Notes under the pieces: model-generated | What the model was told of the DNA's origin: nothing | Seen by the model: only the letters and a program-made list of their open reading frames with translations | Databases searched by the model: none | Assembly (NCBI GenBank): GCA_963800135.1 | Contig: CAWCZR010000004.1 | Span: 496,001-560,000 of the forward strand | DNA length: 64,000 nucleotides | Source: DASPSM01 sp963800135 | GTDB taxonomy: Bacteria; Planctomycetota; Planctomycetia; Planctomycetales; Planctomycetaceae | Direction: 5' to 3' | Shown here: piece by piece, positions 16,821 through 26,777 of the stretch | How the letters are laid out: every line of letters starts with the position of its first letter | How positions within the stretch are numbered: position 1 is the stretch's first letter | Program-made: the position numbers and the translations under genes

Positions 16821-18013
16821 ATGAATCTCGAACCCGAACTCCTGCGGCGATTGCGTGCCACGCCCGAAATCTTCGGACGAATTGCCGCCTGGACCGGACG
16901 CGAGTTGGCCCTCCAGGAACGCTTGCGCGCCGATTTCCCCGCGGACCTTGTTCGGGGAGCGATCACACTGGTCGAGCTGCGGCGGCGGGCTGTCGGGAAG
17001 TTTTCGCGGGCCGACCGCCTGTGGTTCGATCGCGTCGGACTCGAACAAAGCACAGCCGAAAGCGTTGCCTGCCACAAAGCCCAGCGGTTTCAGGGACGCG
17101 GACGGGTTTGGGATTTTTGTTGCGGGATCGGCGGAGATGCCATTCAGTTGGCGGCGCGCGGAGAGGTGATCGCCGTCGACCGGAATCCGGCCGCCTGCCT
17201 CTGCGCCGGTGGAACGCCGAGGCCTACGGCGCGGCCGAGCGATTGACTGTTCTCTGCACCGACGCGGAAACGCTCCGCGATCGCGACGGTCTGTTGCACA
17301 TCGATCCGGATCGCCGTCCCGAGCGCGCTCCCGGTGGCGGCGTTCAAGCCAGCGGTCGGCGAACGCTCAAGTTAGAAGAAGGCACGCCGAACCTCGAGAC
17401 GCTCATTCGCCTCGCCTCCGAATTCCGCGGAGGCGCAATCAAGTGCAGTCCGGCGTCCAATTTCGGCGGCAAATTCCCCCAGGCGGAGGTCGAACTGGTG
17501 AGCCTCGATGGCGAGTGTAAGGAAGCGACCGTCTGGTTTGGCGAGCTGGCACAGCCAGGCGTCTGGCGGGCGACCGCTCTGCCGAGCGGCGAAAGCCTTT
17601 CGGGCGATCCGCTCAGCGCGGCGGCTCCGCTCGCCTCGCTCGGCCTTTATCTGATCAATCCAGATCCCGCGCTCGTGCGGTCTGGCCTGATTGATCTCTA
17701 CGCCATTCGACACGAATTGAGTCGGCTGGACGATGCCGAGGAATATCTCACCGGCGACGCCATCCCGCAGTCGCATCTGTCGCGTGCATTCGAGGTGCTG
17801 GCCCAGTTACCCAACAACGAGCGCGAGATCCGCGACTATTTCCGCGGCGCGGACGTGGGAACGCTCGAAATCATGTGCCGGCGGATCCCGGTTGACATCG
17901 AGGGGCTGCGGCGGCGTCTATCGCTGACCGGAAGCGCGTCGGCCGTATTGATCTTTGCGCGAATCGAGGGGCGGGCGCGGGCCGTCGTTTGCCGGCGTCC
18001 TCCAAGAGCCTAG
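16821..18013 (+). CDS. class I SAM methyltransferase with THUMP-like C-terminal domain, frameshifted
   Basis: Two overlapping frames make one gene. The first part (141 residues) ends in the SAM motif VWDFCCGIGGDAIQLAARGEVIAVDRNPAACLCA. The second frame continues in register with WNAEAYGAAERLTVLCTDAETL, then the family motif HIDPDRRP...SGRRTLKLEEGTPNLETLIRLA, and a C-terminal region ending in ...VGTLEIMCRRIPVDIEGLRRRLSLTGSASAVLIFARI, typical of the THUMP-like domain. Adding one C to the CC at 17205-17206 restores A-R-W-N-A-E across the join. Members are probably RNA or protein methyltransferases; the substrate is unknown. The indel is probably a sequencing error. Confidence 0.8.
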
Positions 18014-18024
18014 CGCAAAAGAGC

Positions 18025-18055
18025 GGGTCGGCTCGCAAGCAGGTCGAGCCGACCC
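18025..18055. terminator. bidirectional terminator between convergent genes
   Basis: Perfect 11-base-pair stem: GGGTCGGCTCG (18025-18035) with CGAGCCGACCC (18045-18055), nine-base loop. It lies between a plus-strand stop at 18013 and a minus-strand stop at 18080, with CAAAAGA on the left and GTCTTGT on the right, so short T runs follow it in both directions. Confidence 0.6.
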
Positions 18056-18079
18056 CGTCTTGTACTCAGGTCACGTGCC

Positions 18080-18598
18080 CTAGTTCGCCTGCGGATTGCG
18101 GAACTGGGCCTTGCCGACGGGCACCATCTGTTGCGGCGTTCCCGCGTTGTTCTGCGAGAACGGATACGCGTAGGCGACGAGCGTGCCGGTGTGCATCTCG
18201 GCGACATAGATCAAGCTGCCGCCCCAACTCTGCCCCTGGCCGGAGAATTGTCCTTGCCCGCCGACAAATGCAAAGGCCGGCTGGGCAGCCCCTCTTTCGT
18301 TGAGCCGCAGGTCGTCCGCCACGTCGCGATAGAACATCTGGGTGAAGCCGCCCTGCTGCGGGTTCAGATAAAAGCCCTGCAGCCGGCCGGTGACGAAGTC
18401 GAGGATGAAGACCGCCTCGGTGCTCGGCAGGCCGGCGATGGCCAGCGTGCACGGGACCGAACAGATTCCGAACTTGTCCGCGCGGTCGGACTGGTCGGCA
18501 CGCAGGGGCTCGTGCGGCCAGAACCAGGTGACTCCCAGACCGAGGATGAGGCCCGCAACCAACCAGACTCCGCGACTGTCGCTAATTCGGGTGTGCAT
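18080..18598 (-). CDS. hypothetical exported or membrane-anchored protein
   Basis: 172 residues. An N-terminal hydrophobic segment (GVWLVAGLILGLGVTWFW) is probably a signal anchor. The rest (CTLAIAGLPSTEAVFILDFVTGRLQGFYLNPQQGGFTQMFYRDVADDLRLN..., then a Gly/Gln-rich GGQGQFSGQGQSWGGSLIYVAEMHTGTLVAYAYPFSQN) looks like a repeated beta unit: a 'L-(A/I)-x-(T/S)-G-x-L-x-x-(F/Y)' pattern occurs twice. No family name recognised; similar proteins are common in planctomycetes. It ends near the bidirectional terminator. Confidence 0.75.
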   Translation of the reverse strand: MHTRISDSRGVWLVAGLILGLGVTWFWPHEPLRADQSDRADKFGICSVPCTLAIAGLPSTEAVFILDFVTGRLQGFYLNPQQGGFTQMFYRDVADDLRLNERGAAQPAFAFVGGQGQFSGQGQSWGGSLIYVAEMHTGTLVAYAYPFSQNNAGTPQQMVPVGKAQFRNPQAN

Positions 18599-18740
18599 GC
18601 CGTCTCCTCCGCTTGAGTGCGACCACTTTGGATGATCGATCGGAATCCGCCGCCCGCATCGATCGAAATCCGTCGCCCGCGCGGTTCAGTCTACGCCTTT
18701 TACAGCGGCGGCGATAGATCAACCCGACGGCCGGAGAGCG

Positions 18741-20202
18741 TCACGAGCTCAGCGTCGGACGACCGTGCGTCTTCATTTTCCGCTGGAACAGCAGGTGAAT
18801 CTCCCGCCGCAGCTCGCGGAGCGTGATCGGCTGCTGCATCACGCGGGAGAGCGCCGTCTGCTCGAGCTTTTCGACGAATTCGGCCTGCCGCTCGGCAAGC
18901 ACCGCGATATTGATGAAACGGTCGCGGTTCAGCTCTCGCACCTGGTCGTAAGCGGCCACCAATTCGTCGCCGATCGAGTCGCCAATCAGCACGACGCAAT
19001 CGGGCGGGTTCGAGTGCAGGCGGGAAATGGCCCGGTGTACATTGTTGAACAACAGCACGCGGAATCCGTGTTTGGTCAGGTAATCCCGAATGATGTCCTG
19101 CTGTTTCAGGCGATGTTCGATGAACAGGATGGTGGGCAGACTCTTGCGGCCGTTGGTGCCTTCCTCCGTCGCCGCCGTTGCGTCTGCGGGCTTTGTCGGC
19201 CGTTCGAGCTCGATCATCACCTCGCAAGCGTCGGAGCGAACCATGCCCGCCGACTGGTACCGCTGGTCAGGGTTGGTCTTCATCAACTGCTCGACGACGT
19301 CCGCCACGCTCTTTGGAATATTCGGATCGACGGAGCGGATCGGACGCAAACTGGCGTAGCGGGAAAACTGCCGTCGCTCCTCGCGGCTGTGCGTCCGCGG
19401 ATAAGGAGGCACGCCGGTTAACAGTTCGTAATAGATCCCCACCCAGGAAGTAGAGGTCGCTACGGGGATCATTGGCCGGAGCATTGGTGCCCCGTTCGAG
19501 CGTGGCGTACTCGAGGGCGCGTTGCAGACTGTCGCCGCCCGCCTCCGAGTTCATCACTTCGTCGCCGGCCAGGCCGAAGTCGACCAGCTTGGCGATCCCC
19601 TGCGTGCTCATCAGCACGTTGGTGAGCTTGAGATCGCGGTGCGTGACTCCCATCCGCGCAGCGTACTCGAGCCCCTCGGCCAGGTCGATCAGGCAGCGAG
19701 TCGCCTCGATCACCGAGAGCCGCTTGCGGATATTGAGAAAGTCCCGCAGGTTGCCCCCCTCCACGAATTCCATCGTGAAGTAGTGGCTGTCGCCCTGGTT
19801 GGCGACGTCGTAAATCGGGACGATTTTCTCGTGCTTTAGCTTTTTGCCGAGATCGGCTTCCCGGCGGAAGAGGCGCACGATCCGCGGATCGGCCGCCCAC
19901 CGCTGTCGCAGCACCTTCAGTCCGACCATGCGGCCGTCGGACAACGACGCCCCGCGGTAGACGCGGGCGAAGCTCCCGGAGGCGTTACGGTACAGCAGCT
20001 TGTAGTCGCCCAGAACCAGCGAGTCCGTTTCACCCCGTTCAAGTTTTCCGACTTGATACGACGTGAGCAGATGGCGGCTCTCGAGCGCCTGAAGCAGCAC
20101 ATTGGCGTCGTCCGTGTTGGAACGCGAATGAACCAGTTCAAGCTGATCGGGCTGGACAAGATGCAGACGGACGAGAAGGTTCTTTAGCTCCTCGAGGGTC
20201 AT
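18741..20202 (-). CDS. serine/threonine protein kinase with degenerate receiver-like C-terminal domain, frameshifted
   Basis: Start MTLEELKNLLVRLHLVQPDQ. After a 60-residue helical N-terminus comes a Hanks-type kinase: glycine loop NASGSFARVYRG, Lys96 (GLKVL), catalytic Asp190 (HRDLKLTN) and Asp208 (DFGLA). The frame breaks after DLYFLG; removing one base from the GGGG run (plus-strand CCCC at 19437-19440) continues as IYYELLTGVPPYPRTH, the normal kinase helix, to MKTNPDQRYQSA. A further 120 residues (PTILFIEHRLKQQDIIRDYLTKHGFRVLLF...PPDCVVLIGDSIGDEL) have the beta/alpha order of a receiver domain, but Ile replaces the phosphoacceptor Asp. Probably cytoplasmic; the role may be protein interaction. 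Confidence 0.85.
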
Positions 20203-20424
20203 GGAGTTCTTTGTTGTTCCACCGTCGTGCGAAGGCGCGGATGGGCCCACTTGAATTTCAGCGGCGGCACGGCGGTTTCAAGAAACGAATGAAAAACAAT
20301 CACAAAAGAATAAAAAATGACGCAGTCTTAACGGCGGATGAGCCGTTCGACCGGTCATTTGATCGTACCACGCTTTGCACAGCGTTCAAGGAGAAACGGG
20401 GGGAACCGACCAAGCCGAAAGACC

Positions 20425-21599
20425 TTAAGGCGACGCAGTCGTGCCAAACCGCAAGCTCCCCGCCGCAATCGTGGCTTGAATTTCGAGCGAATTCAGTTCT
20501 GTAAGCCGGAAAAGGATCAGGTCCGCTCGGGAGCCGGGCCTCAAGCGAATTTCGTCAAAGCCGAGCAGCCGTGACGGGTTACGGCCCGCCATATCGCAGC
20601 CGTCCGCCAGGCTGACTCCCGCCTGTTGCATGGCTTCACTCACGCATCGTCCTGTGTCCGCCCCCGAGCCGGCCAGCAATTGACGCTGTCCGGCGACCAC
20701 GATCCGCCCGTCGTCGAGCACCTCCATCCGCATCTCCCCCTCGGAGTAGACCCCGGCGCACAGCCGGCGAGGCCCGACGCGTCGCAGGTCAAAATCACGC
20801 CACGAACGCCCTTGGTGCGAATGATCGACCGTAAGACCGAGGCAGGGATGTGGTGACCGTCGGCGATCACGCTCGCCGACAAGCGCGGGTCGCCGAGTTG
20901 TTCCCAAATGTAGTTCGGATGGCGCCGGAGCGTGAGATGCGCCCCGTTGCCCAGGTGAGTGCTCAGCCGCGCGCCGGCCTCGACTGCTGCGGCGATCTCC
21001 TCGCCCGAGGCCGCCGTGTGCCCGAGCGCCACGGTAACGCCGGACGCGACCGCTCGGCGGATGAAGTCGGTCGCCCCGGGCAGCTCCGGTGCCAGGGTCA
21101 CCAGGCGAATGCGTCCGCCTGCCGCCTGCTGCAGTTTCTCGAATTCTTTCCAATCGGGGGACCGGACGTGTTCGCGGGGATGCGCGCCGCGGGGACCGTC
21201 CTCGCCCGAGATATAGGGCCCTTCCAGATGAAAGCCAGGCGCCATCTGAGCGGCCCAGCGCTCTTGCTCGCAAGCCGACCGCAACGCACTCAGGGCAGCG
21301 TGCAGCACGCCGAACGAGTTTGTGATCACGGTCGGACAAATCCGGGTGACACCAAAGCGAAACTGCTCCGCGAACACGCCGAGGATTTCGGGCGGAGTGA
21401 TCCCCGCCTTGCCAAACCAGATGCCGCCGCGGCCATTAATCTGCAGGTCGAAGAGTGCCGGCGCAACAAAAGGCCAATCGCGAACGTCACTCGCCGGCCA
21501 CGCCGGTTCGACCGCCGCGATCCGCTCACCGTCGACGGTGATTCGCACCGGCTCACCGTTTTCGTAGCGACGGCCACAGAACGTCAGCATAGTGGCCAT
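20425..21599 (-). CDS. nagA: N-acetylglucosamine-6-phosphate deacetylase, frameshifted
   Basis: Removes acetate from GlcNAc-6-phosphate in amino-sugar recycling. Motifs of the amidohydrolase family appear in order: PALFDLQINGRGG, GFHLEGPYISGEDGPRGAHP, VALGHTAASGEEIAAAVEAGARLSTHLGNGAH, ASVIADGHHIP, and LTCDASGLAG (catalytic Asp). The frame then breaks; adding one G to the GGGG run (plus-strand CCCC at 20751-20754) continues GVYSEGEMRMEVLDDGRIVVAGQRQLLAGSG...RNPSRLLGFDEIRLRPGSRADLILF, the usual C-terminus. ATG 21599 is chosen; an ATG nine bases on is equally possible. Located 61 bases from the next minus-strand gene. Confidence 0.88.
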
Positions 21600-21660
21600 G
21601 GTAGCCGGAGCGGACGCCCGGGAAAAACCTGTCCGGGCCAGGTGTGCGGTGCTGTTCGGC

Positions 21661-23067
21661 TCAACGAGGCTGCTGGATGGCGACGCCGCCCAACTGAGCA
21701 ACGGCGTCGTGCAGTTCTTCCCGCAGAGGCGCTCCCACCCAGCGGCGCTTGATCCGGCCCTGCGGATCGATCAGGTACAGCATGGGCAGCGCCACGTTCT
21801 GCCAGTCGCCGCTGATCGTTCGCCCTTTCCCGAGTTGATCGCGAAAGCATCGCCACGTGATGCCGTGCTCCCGGGCCGTTTTCTGACCGAGCTGTGGGTC
21901 GTCGTCGCAGTTGATCCCGATGATGGTGAACGACTTCGCCTCAAAGTGGGCCAGCAATGCGCGCTCGGTTGGAACGAACTTCAGACACGGACCGCAGGAT
22001 GTGGCCCAAAAGCTCAATAGCACGACTTTGCCGCGGAACTCCGAGAGCTTGAGCGGCGCTCCGTCCAGATCAATGCCCGCGATCTCCGGCGCGGGTTTCC
22101 CCAAGCCGCGCTCGCTCAGTTCCGTGAGCTGCTTCCTCGCCGCCTGATTGAGTTGCTGCTCAACTCCCGCGTACGGGTACCACTTGCCGTCCTCGGTGTA
22201 ACGGACGGTGCCGTCATACCGATCGACGAAGTCCCGAAAGAGTTGCTGAGCTTCGAGCTGACGGCTTTCGCCCGTGGCCTGCACCAGCGTCGCCAATGCG
22301 AACGACCCGGAGACGAGGACCTGGCGATCGTGATTCTTGGCGAGAATTGTCCGCAGATGCCTCTCGAATTGCGCGGCCCAAGGGGCACGGGCCACCTTGA
22401 GACCAATCGTCTCGCAGAAATTTTGGATGCCCGTTCGATCGGCGTAACGCTCGACTAGCAAATCTGCCGCGGCACGGAAGTCCGCGGGCGATGTCGAAGT
22501 CAGTCGCCCCGTGATCGCCAGTGGGCAAATCACCGAGGCCAGCAGTACGGGGGCCTGTGGATCGTCGGGAGACTGGCGGACACGCTTGAGGAGTATCCCG
22601 ACTAACGACTGGATGGGCTCCTCGGAAGGGCCGAGCGGGAATTTCAATCCGCGTGTCAGCTGATCGAGGCCTGCCGTCTCACACGCGGACGCGAGCGTCT
22701 GGAATGCCTCCTTGCCGGCGGGTGATTGGGGAACGTGGCAAGCCACCAGCTTGAGCGCCGTCAGTTCGCCCGGAGTTCCCTCATGGCTTCGGGCGTAATC
22801 GCGGCAACGCTCGACAAGTTTTCGCTCACGCGCCGCGAACTCGTCGTCGGCCGATCGCCGTTCGCCCGCAGTCTTAGCGGCTTTTCGAGCCTCGTAACGA
22901 GTCTCCGCCGCCTGCGACCACTCGTTCCGGAGACGGGCCAGCTCGCCGCCCTCTGCGAAGCCGATCCGGCCGAGGAGACCCCAGCGCGCGGCCGCGACGC
23001 CAACAATAACCAGGCACAAAAGCGGAATGATGACCCACAACCAACGCCGCTTCCGAAAGAGCGTCAT
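21661..23067 (-). CDS. membrane-anchored TlpA-like thioredoxin protein
   Basis: 468 residues. Basic N-terminus and one membrane helix (LWVIIPLLCLVIVGVAAA), then a helical region of about 260 residues with tetratricopeptide-like character, then a thioredoxin domain starting KPAPEIAGIDLDGAPLKLSEFRGKVVLLSFWATSCGPC with the redox pair Cys358 and Cys361, followed by the IIGINCDDDP and VALPMLYLIDPQGRI (cis-Pro) segments. This TlpA/ResA type faces the periplasm and reduces or exchanges disulfides in exported proteins. ATG 23067 puts the basic MTLFRKRRW before the helix. nagA follows 61 bases later. Confidence 0.85.
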   Translation of the reverse strand: MTLFRKRRWLWVIIPLLCLVIVGVAAARWGLLGRIGFAEGGELARLRNEWSQAAETRYEARKAAKTAGERRSADDEFAARERKLVERCRDYARSHEGTPGELTALKLVACHVPQSPAGKEAFQTLASACETAGLDQLTRGLKFPLGPSEEPIQSLVGILLKRVRQSPDDPQAPVLLASVICPLAITGRLTSTSPADFRAAADLLVERYADRTGIQNFCETIGLKVARAPWAAQFERHLRTILAKNHDRQVLVSGSFALATLVQATGESRQLEAQQLFRDFVDRYDGTVRYTEDGKWYPYAGVEQQLNQAARKQLTELSERGLGKPAPEIAGIDLDGAPLKLSEFRGKVVLLSFWATSCGPCLKFVPTERALLAHFEAKSFTIIGINCDDDPQLGQKTAREHGITWRCFRDQLGKGRTISGDWQNVALPMLYLIDPQGRIKRRWVGAPLREELHDAVAQLGGVAIQQPR

Positions 23068-23203
23068 GGCCCGGTCCCTCTGCAGGGGTCGCAATCCACC
23101 GGCGTCACTCGACAGGACTGCGCGTTCACAGACTCACTAAGGAGCGCAAGGCGCTCAGCGAGTCCGCATCGCGTACGCACTGGGATTCGCCGATTGGCAG
23201 TGG

Positions 23204-23947
23204 TTATTTGGTCGAAATGGCCTGCTGCAGCGGGCGGAGCACGTGGTCGATCACGTAGCCGTGCATCAGCTCGTCGCACTGGTCGCGGAGCTTGAACAGG
23301 CTCTGCTCGAAGGACTCGACGCCCTCGAGGCCGCCGTATTGCCGCACGGTGAAGTAAACGCTGATCTGGTCTTCCGAAAATTCACCGCGGCGGACCTGGT
23401 AAGCGTTGGTCCGCGTCTCGACCATGAGCCGCGCCTGGCGTCGGCACGACTCGTCGAGGCTGATCGTGATCGAAGGCTCGTAGTTGAGCACTTTGATCCC
23501 CGGCACGTTGATCATGCCGTCGAGGGCCGGTCCGGCGCCCAGCGCCTCGGCCACGAGCTCGTCGTGGTTGCCGCGGTAGCTGAAATCGAAACCCATCATG
23601 TAGTCGAGCGCCTCGCACTCGAGAGGGCTGACCGAGAGCATGTACGGGGCAAGCCGCAGCATCAGCGCGTGCTGTTCGACGGCCGAGTCGACATCCAAGG
23701 GGTCGATCACGCCGCTGCAGATCCGGCGGGGCTCGAGCGAGATCCAACGTTGATGGGGCTGGTCCTTGTCCTCTTCGAGCACGAAATCGCCGTTTTCGCG
23801 GGTGTAGAAGTTCCGCATGCTGGGGTATTGCTTCTGGATCCGCTCGAAGAAACCCAGAATCGTCTCACGCCCCTGCGGAAGAGTCATTTCCGTGTTGAGG
23901 TTGAGATTGATGTAATAGTCGTCGGCAAGCGAACTGTACACGTTCAT
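23204..23947 (-). CDS. conserved hypothetical protein
   Basis: 247-residue soluble protein starting MNVYSSLADDYYINLNLNTEM. It lacks signal peptide and membrane segments. The frame is open far upstream, but the ATG at 23947 gives a compact, strongly hydrophilic protein with evenly spread strand and helix; nothing upstream looks protein-like. Segments such as SLEPRRICSGVIDPLDVDSAVEQHALMLRLAPYMLSVSPLECEALDYMMGFDFSY and ARLMVETRTNAYQVRRGEFSEDQISVYFTVRQYG suggest a conserved family found in planctomycetes. I do not recognise it and assign no function. Confidence 0.8.
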   Translation of the reverse strand: MNVYSSLADDYYINLNLNTEMTLPQGRETILGFFERIQKQYPSMRNFYTRENGDFVLEEDKDQPHQRWISLEPRRICSGVIDPLDVDSAVEQHALMLRLAPYMLSVSPLECEALDYMMGFDFSYRGNHDELVAEALGAGPALDGMINVPGIKVLNYEPSITISLDESCRRQARLMVETRTNAYQVRRGEFSEDQISVYFTVRQYGGLEGVESFEQSLFKLRDQCDELMHGYVIDHVLRPLQQAISTK

Positions 23948-24085
23948 GATCCGACCTCGACGATTCTGCGTGCGGGACCCGTAATTGACGGCATCCGGAC
24001 TACGGGGCGCATCCTCGAAGAGTCCAAACTCCAACCGCAGGCGCGTTCTACGACGAGCCGCTACCATTCTATAGGGGGTGAACGA

Positions 24086-24703
24086 GTGGGTCAAAGACCG
24101 AACTTCCGCGGACAGCGCGCTTCGCGGGCACAAACCAAGAACCCGTCTCAGCAACCACTCGAAGCCTCGATCTTTCCCACGTCCATCGGATGGATCGGCG
24201 CGGCCGGAAGGGGAACCACCGTCGTGGCCCTTACGATGGGACACGCGTCGGCAGAGGAGGTTCGAGCGGCGCTCGAATCGAGCGTCGCGGACCGCGGCAC
24301 CAGCGTCGAAGTGGGCGACTGGTACCCTGAGCTGCGTCGCGCCCTCGAACGATACGCACAGGGCCGCTTCGTCGATCTGCGTCCCTTCAAGATCGACCTT
24401 GGGCCCACAACCGCCTACCGCCAGCAAGTGCTCGAAGCGGCACGCCGCATCCCCTACGGCAAAACGATGTCCTACGGGGAACTGGCCGCGAAAGCCGGCA
24501 AACCGCGCGCGGCCCGCGCCGTCGGCAGCGCGATGGCATCGAATCGAATCGCCCTACTCATCCCCTGCCACCGCGTCGTGGCGGCCGGCGGCGCGGTCGG
24601 CGGATTCTCGTGCCGCACGGGCGTCGAGCTGAAGCGGCGGCTGCTCGAGCTGGAAGCTGACGGCAGGAAACGCGAATCCGTTTCGCGCACACCTCGAAGT
24701 TGA
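24086..24703 (+). CDS. ogt: methylated-DNA--[protein]-cysteine S-methyltransferase
   Basis: Repairs O6-alkylguanine by moving the alkyl group to its own Cys. The active site IPCHRVV (Cys161) is intact, as are RRIPYGKTMSYGELAAKAGKPRAARAVGSAMASNRIALL (DNA-binding helix) and the conserved GGAVGGFSC. The N-terminal half includes SIFPTSIGWIGAAGRGTTVVALTMGHASAEE, which matches the family N-terminal domain, so the later ATG (inside this part) is too short a start. GTG at 24086 gives 205 residues and has an AGGGGGTG ribosome site six bases upstream. It diverges from the gene at 23947. Confidence 0.9.
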   Translation: MGQRPNFRGQRASRAQTKNPSQQPLEASIFPTSIGWIGAAGRGTTVVALTMGHASAEEVRAALESSVADRGTSVEVGDWYPELRRALERYAQGRFVDLRPFKIDLGPTTAYRQQVLEAARRIPYGKTMSYGELAAKAGKPRAARAVGSAMASNRIALLIPCHRVVAAGGAVGGFSCRTGVELKRRLLELEADGRKRESVSRTPRS

Positions 24704-24748
24704 ACGATCCCAAGTTGCTTTTCTGACTGGAACAAATAAGGGCCACGC

Positions 24749-25609
24749 ATGTTCCACATCCAAATTCTCAACAAGTCGGACCTGATCACCGACGCGGAGC
24801 TGAAGCCAATTGTCGCGGCACTGCAGAAGCAGGTGGACGAGGATTTTGCTCCGGTGTACCACATCAGCGCCAAGCTGGTGCTGACGGATAAGGACAACGG
24901 CATGACGCCGATTCGCATCATCAATTCGGTGGCTGACGTGTCCCCAGGCACGCTCGCCTGGCACGACGTGGACAGCAAGAAGCGGCCCTTCGGCATCATC
25001 CCGATGATAATCGTCCGAAAGAATCGAGCGCTACCGGGGCCGACGATTTCACACGAATTGCTGGAACTGATGGCCGATCCCAGCTGCGAACTCTACAGGT
25101 TGACTCTGTGGCCGCCGAAGTCGCAGCGTCAGGCGAGCGTTGCCTACGAGGTCTGCGACCCGGTCGAGGACAACGAGTATCCGATCACGACGCGGGCAGG
25201 GACTGCCAAAGTCAGCAACTTTGTTTTGCCCTCGTGGTTCCTGCCGAAATCGAAAGGCCCCTGGGACCATCTCAAGAAGCTGACCGCTCCTCTGAAAATG
25301 ACTCGCGACGGCTATCTCCAGTGGCACAGAACTGGAACGCTTTGGCGCACCGTAAACGCGGCCCACGTCCGTCGCTATCGCGCAAAGCCGAACTACTTCA
25401 GCCGCACGTTTCGCCGGTTGAGAAACATGCAGGAGCTGCTGTTTCCCGGCTACCACGAAATGATTCGAGAAGCCGAACTCAAACTGAGATCGGGCGGGGC
25501 TGGTCCGGAGGCGATCGAGGCGCTCGCCGATCATCTGATGACAACCATCGGTCGTGACGCGAAACCGTCGGTCGATAGACTGGTGGCACGACTGCTGAAA
25601 CGGAAATGA
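24749..25609 (+). CDS. hypothetical protein with a zincin-like SHELLELMADP motif
   Basis: 286 residues, no signal peptide. The middle contains GPTISHELLELMADPSCELYRL, an H-E-L-L-E helix preceded by a hydrophobic strand (FGIIPMIIVRKN), the layout of a metallopeptidase-like active helix (compare HExxE/HExxH zincins). Only one His is in the helix (H-E-L-L-E rather than H-E-x-x-H), so true peptidase activity is uncertain. A downstream YEVCDPVEDNEYPI segment may give further ligands. The C-terminal 70 residues are basic and helical. Flanked by ogt and aroF on the same strand but with no overlap. No known family assigned. Confidence 0.7.
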   Translation: MFHIQILNKSDLITDAELKPIVAALQKQVDEDFAPVYHISAKLVLTDKDNGMTPIRIINSVADVSPGTLAWHDVDSKKRPFGIIPMIIVRKNRALPGPTISHELLELMADPSCELYRLTLWPPKSQRQASVAYEVCDPVEDNEYPITTRAGTAKVSNFVLPSWFLPKSKGPWDHLKKLTAPLKMTRDGYLQWHRTGTLWRTVNAAHVRRYRAKPNYFSRTFRRLRNMQELLFPGYHEMIREAELKLRSGGAGPEAIEALADHLMTTIGRDAKPSVDRLVARLLKRK

Positions 25610-25666
25610 TGGAAGCTGCCGGTGCTCACGCTGCCGACTCGCGTAGCACGTGCCCGCGAGGGCCCC

Positions 25667-25672
25667 TATAAT
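25667..25672 (+). promoter_or_regulatory. -10 box upstream of aroF
   Basis: TATAAT at 25667-25672, 32 bases before the aroF start at 25704. The -35 position is poor, so this is a partial promoter call. Confidence 0.4.
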
Positions 25673-25703
25673 TCAGCGATTCTCAAGGCAACGGTAGACA
25701 CTG

Positions 25704-26777
25704 ATGCTTGTCGAACAAAAACTGCAGGCCACGCACGACCTCAACGTCCGCAGCACCGTCGCGCTGATTGCACCGCGGGCCCTGCGGCAAGAAACCGAGA
25801 TGTCGCTCGCCGCCAACCGAACGGTGGTCGAATCGCGGGAGACCATCAAGCGGATTCTCAAGGGCGACGATCCTCGAATGTTCGTGGTCGTGGGGCCCTG
25901 TTCCATCCACGATCACCACTCGGCAGTAGAATATGGCCGCCGTCTCAAACGATTGGCCGAACAGGTTGACGACCGGATCGTGCCGGTGATGCGGGTCTAC
26001 TTCGAGAAGCCCCGCACGACGCTGGGCTGGAAAGGCTTGATCAACGATCCGCACCTGAACGATACGTTCGATATCGGCACTGGTCTGCGGCTGGCGCGAA
26101 CCATCCTGCTGGAAATCGCCGACCTGGGCGTGCCGGCGGCCACCGAGATGCTTGAGCCGATCACGCCGCAATACATCGCCGACCTGATTACGTTGGCTTC
26201 GATCGGGGCGCGGACCACGGAATCGCCCACCCACCGACAGATGTCGAGCGGCCTGTCGATGCCCGTTGGTTACAAGAATGGGACAGACGGCAACCTGCAG
26301 GTGGCCATCGATGCGCTCATCGCGGGCCGGGGCTGTCACAGTTTTTTGGGAATTGATGCGGATGGTAACACGTGCATCATCAACACGACGGGCAATCCGT
26401 GGGGTCACCTGATCCTCCGCGGCGGCCGGTCCGGCCCCAATTACTCGGCCGAGCATCTCAAGGCGGCGGCCGTCCGGCTGAAGGAAGCGGGCGCCTCGCC
26501 GAACCTCGTCGTCGACTGCAGCCACGCCAATTCGGATAAGGATTATCGCCGGCAGCACGTCGCTTGGAACGATGTGATCGACCAGCGCGCGGCGGGCAAT
26601 CGGACAATTGTCGGGCTGATGCTCGAGAGCAATCTCAACCCCGGTTCGCAAAAGCTGACGGGCAACCGTGCCGACCTCAAGGAGGGCGTTTCGATCACCG
26701 ACGGCTGCATCGGCTGGGAAGAGACCGAGTCTCTGATCCTGAGCGCCCACCGCCGCCTCGCGGACGCCACGACGTGA
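25704..26777 (+). CDS. aroF: 3-deoxy-7-phosphoheptulonate (DAHP) synthase, class I
   Basis: First enzyme of the shikimate pathway: joins PEP and erythrose-4-phosphate. 357 residues, usual AroA-I-alpha length. Motifs: VVVGPCSIHDHHSAVEYG, MRVYFEKPRTTLGWKGLINDPHLNDTFDIGTGLRLAR, GVPAATEMLEPITPQYIADLITLASIGARTTESPTHRQMSSGLSMPVGYKNGTDGN, VDCSHANSDKDYRRQ and GLMLESNL, which cover the substrate and metal ligands. Its stop overlaps the GTG of the next gene by four bases. The symbol follows the class (aroF/G/H cannot be told apart by eye). Confidence 0.94.
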   Translation: MLVEQKLQATHDLNVRSTVALIAPRALRQETEMSLAANRTVVESRETIKRILKGDDPRMFVVVGPCSIHDHHSAVEYGRRLKRLAEQVDDRIVPVMRVYFEKPRTTLGWKGLINDPHLNDTFDIGTGLRLARTILLEIADLGVPAATEMLEPITPQYIADLITLASIGARTTESPTHRQMSSGLSMPVGYKNGTDGNLQVAIDALIAGRGCHSFLGIDADGNTCIINTTGNPWGHLILRGGRSGPNYSAEHLKAAAVRLKEAGASPNLVVDCSHANSDKDYRRQHVAWNDVIDQRAAGNRTIVGLMLESNLNPGSQKLTGNRADLKEGVSITDGCIGWEETESLILSAHRRLADATT

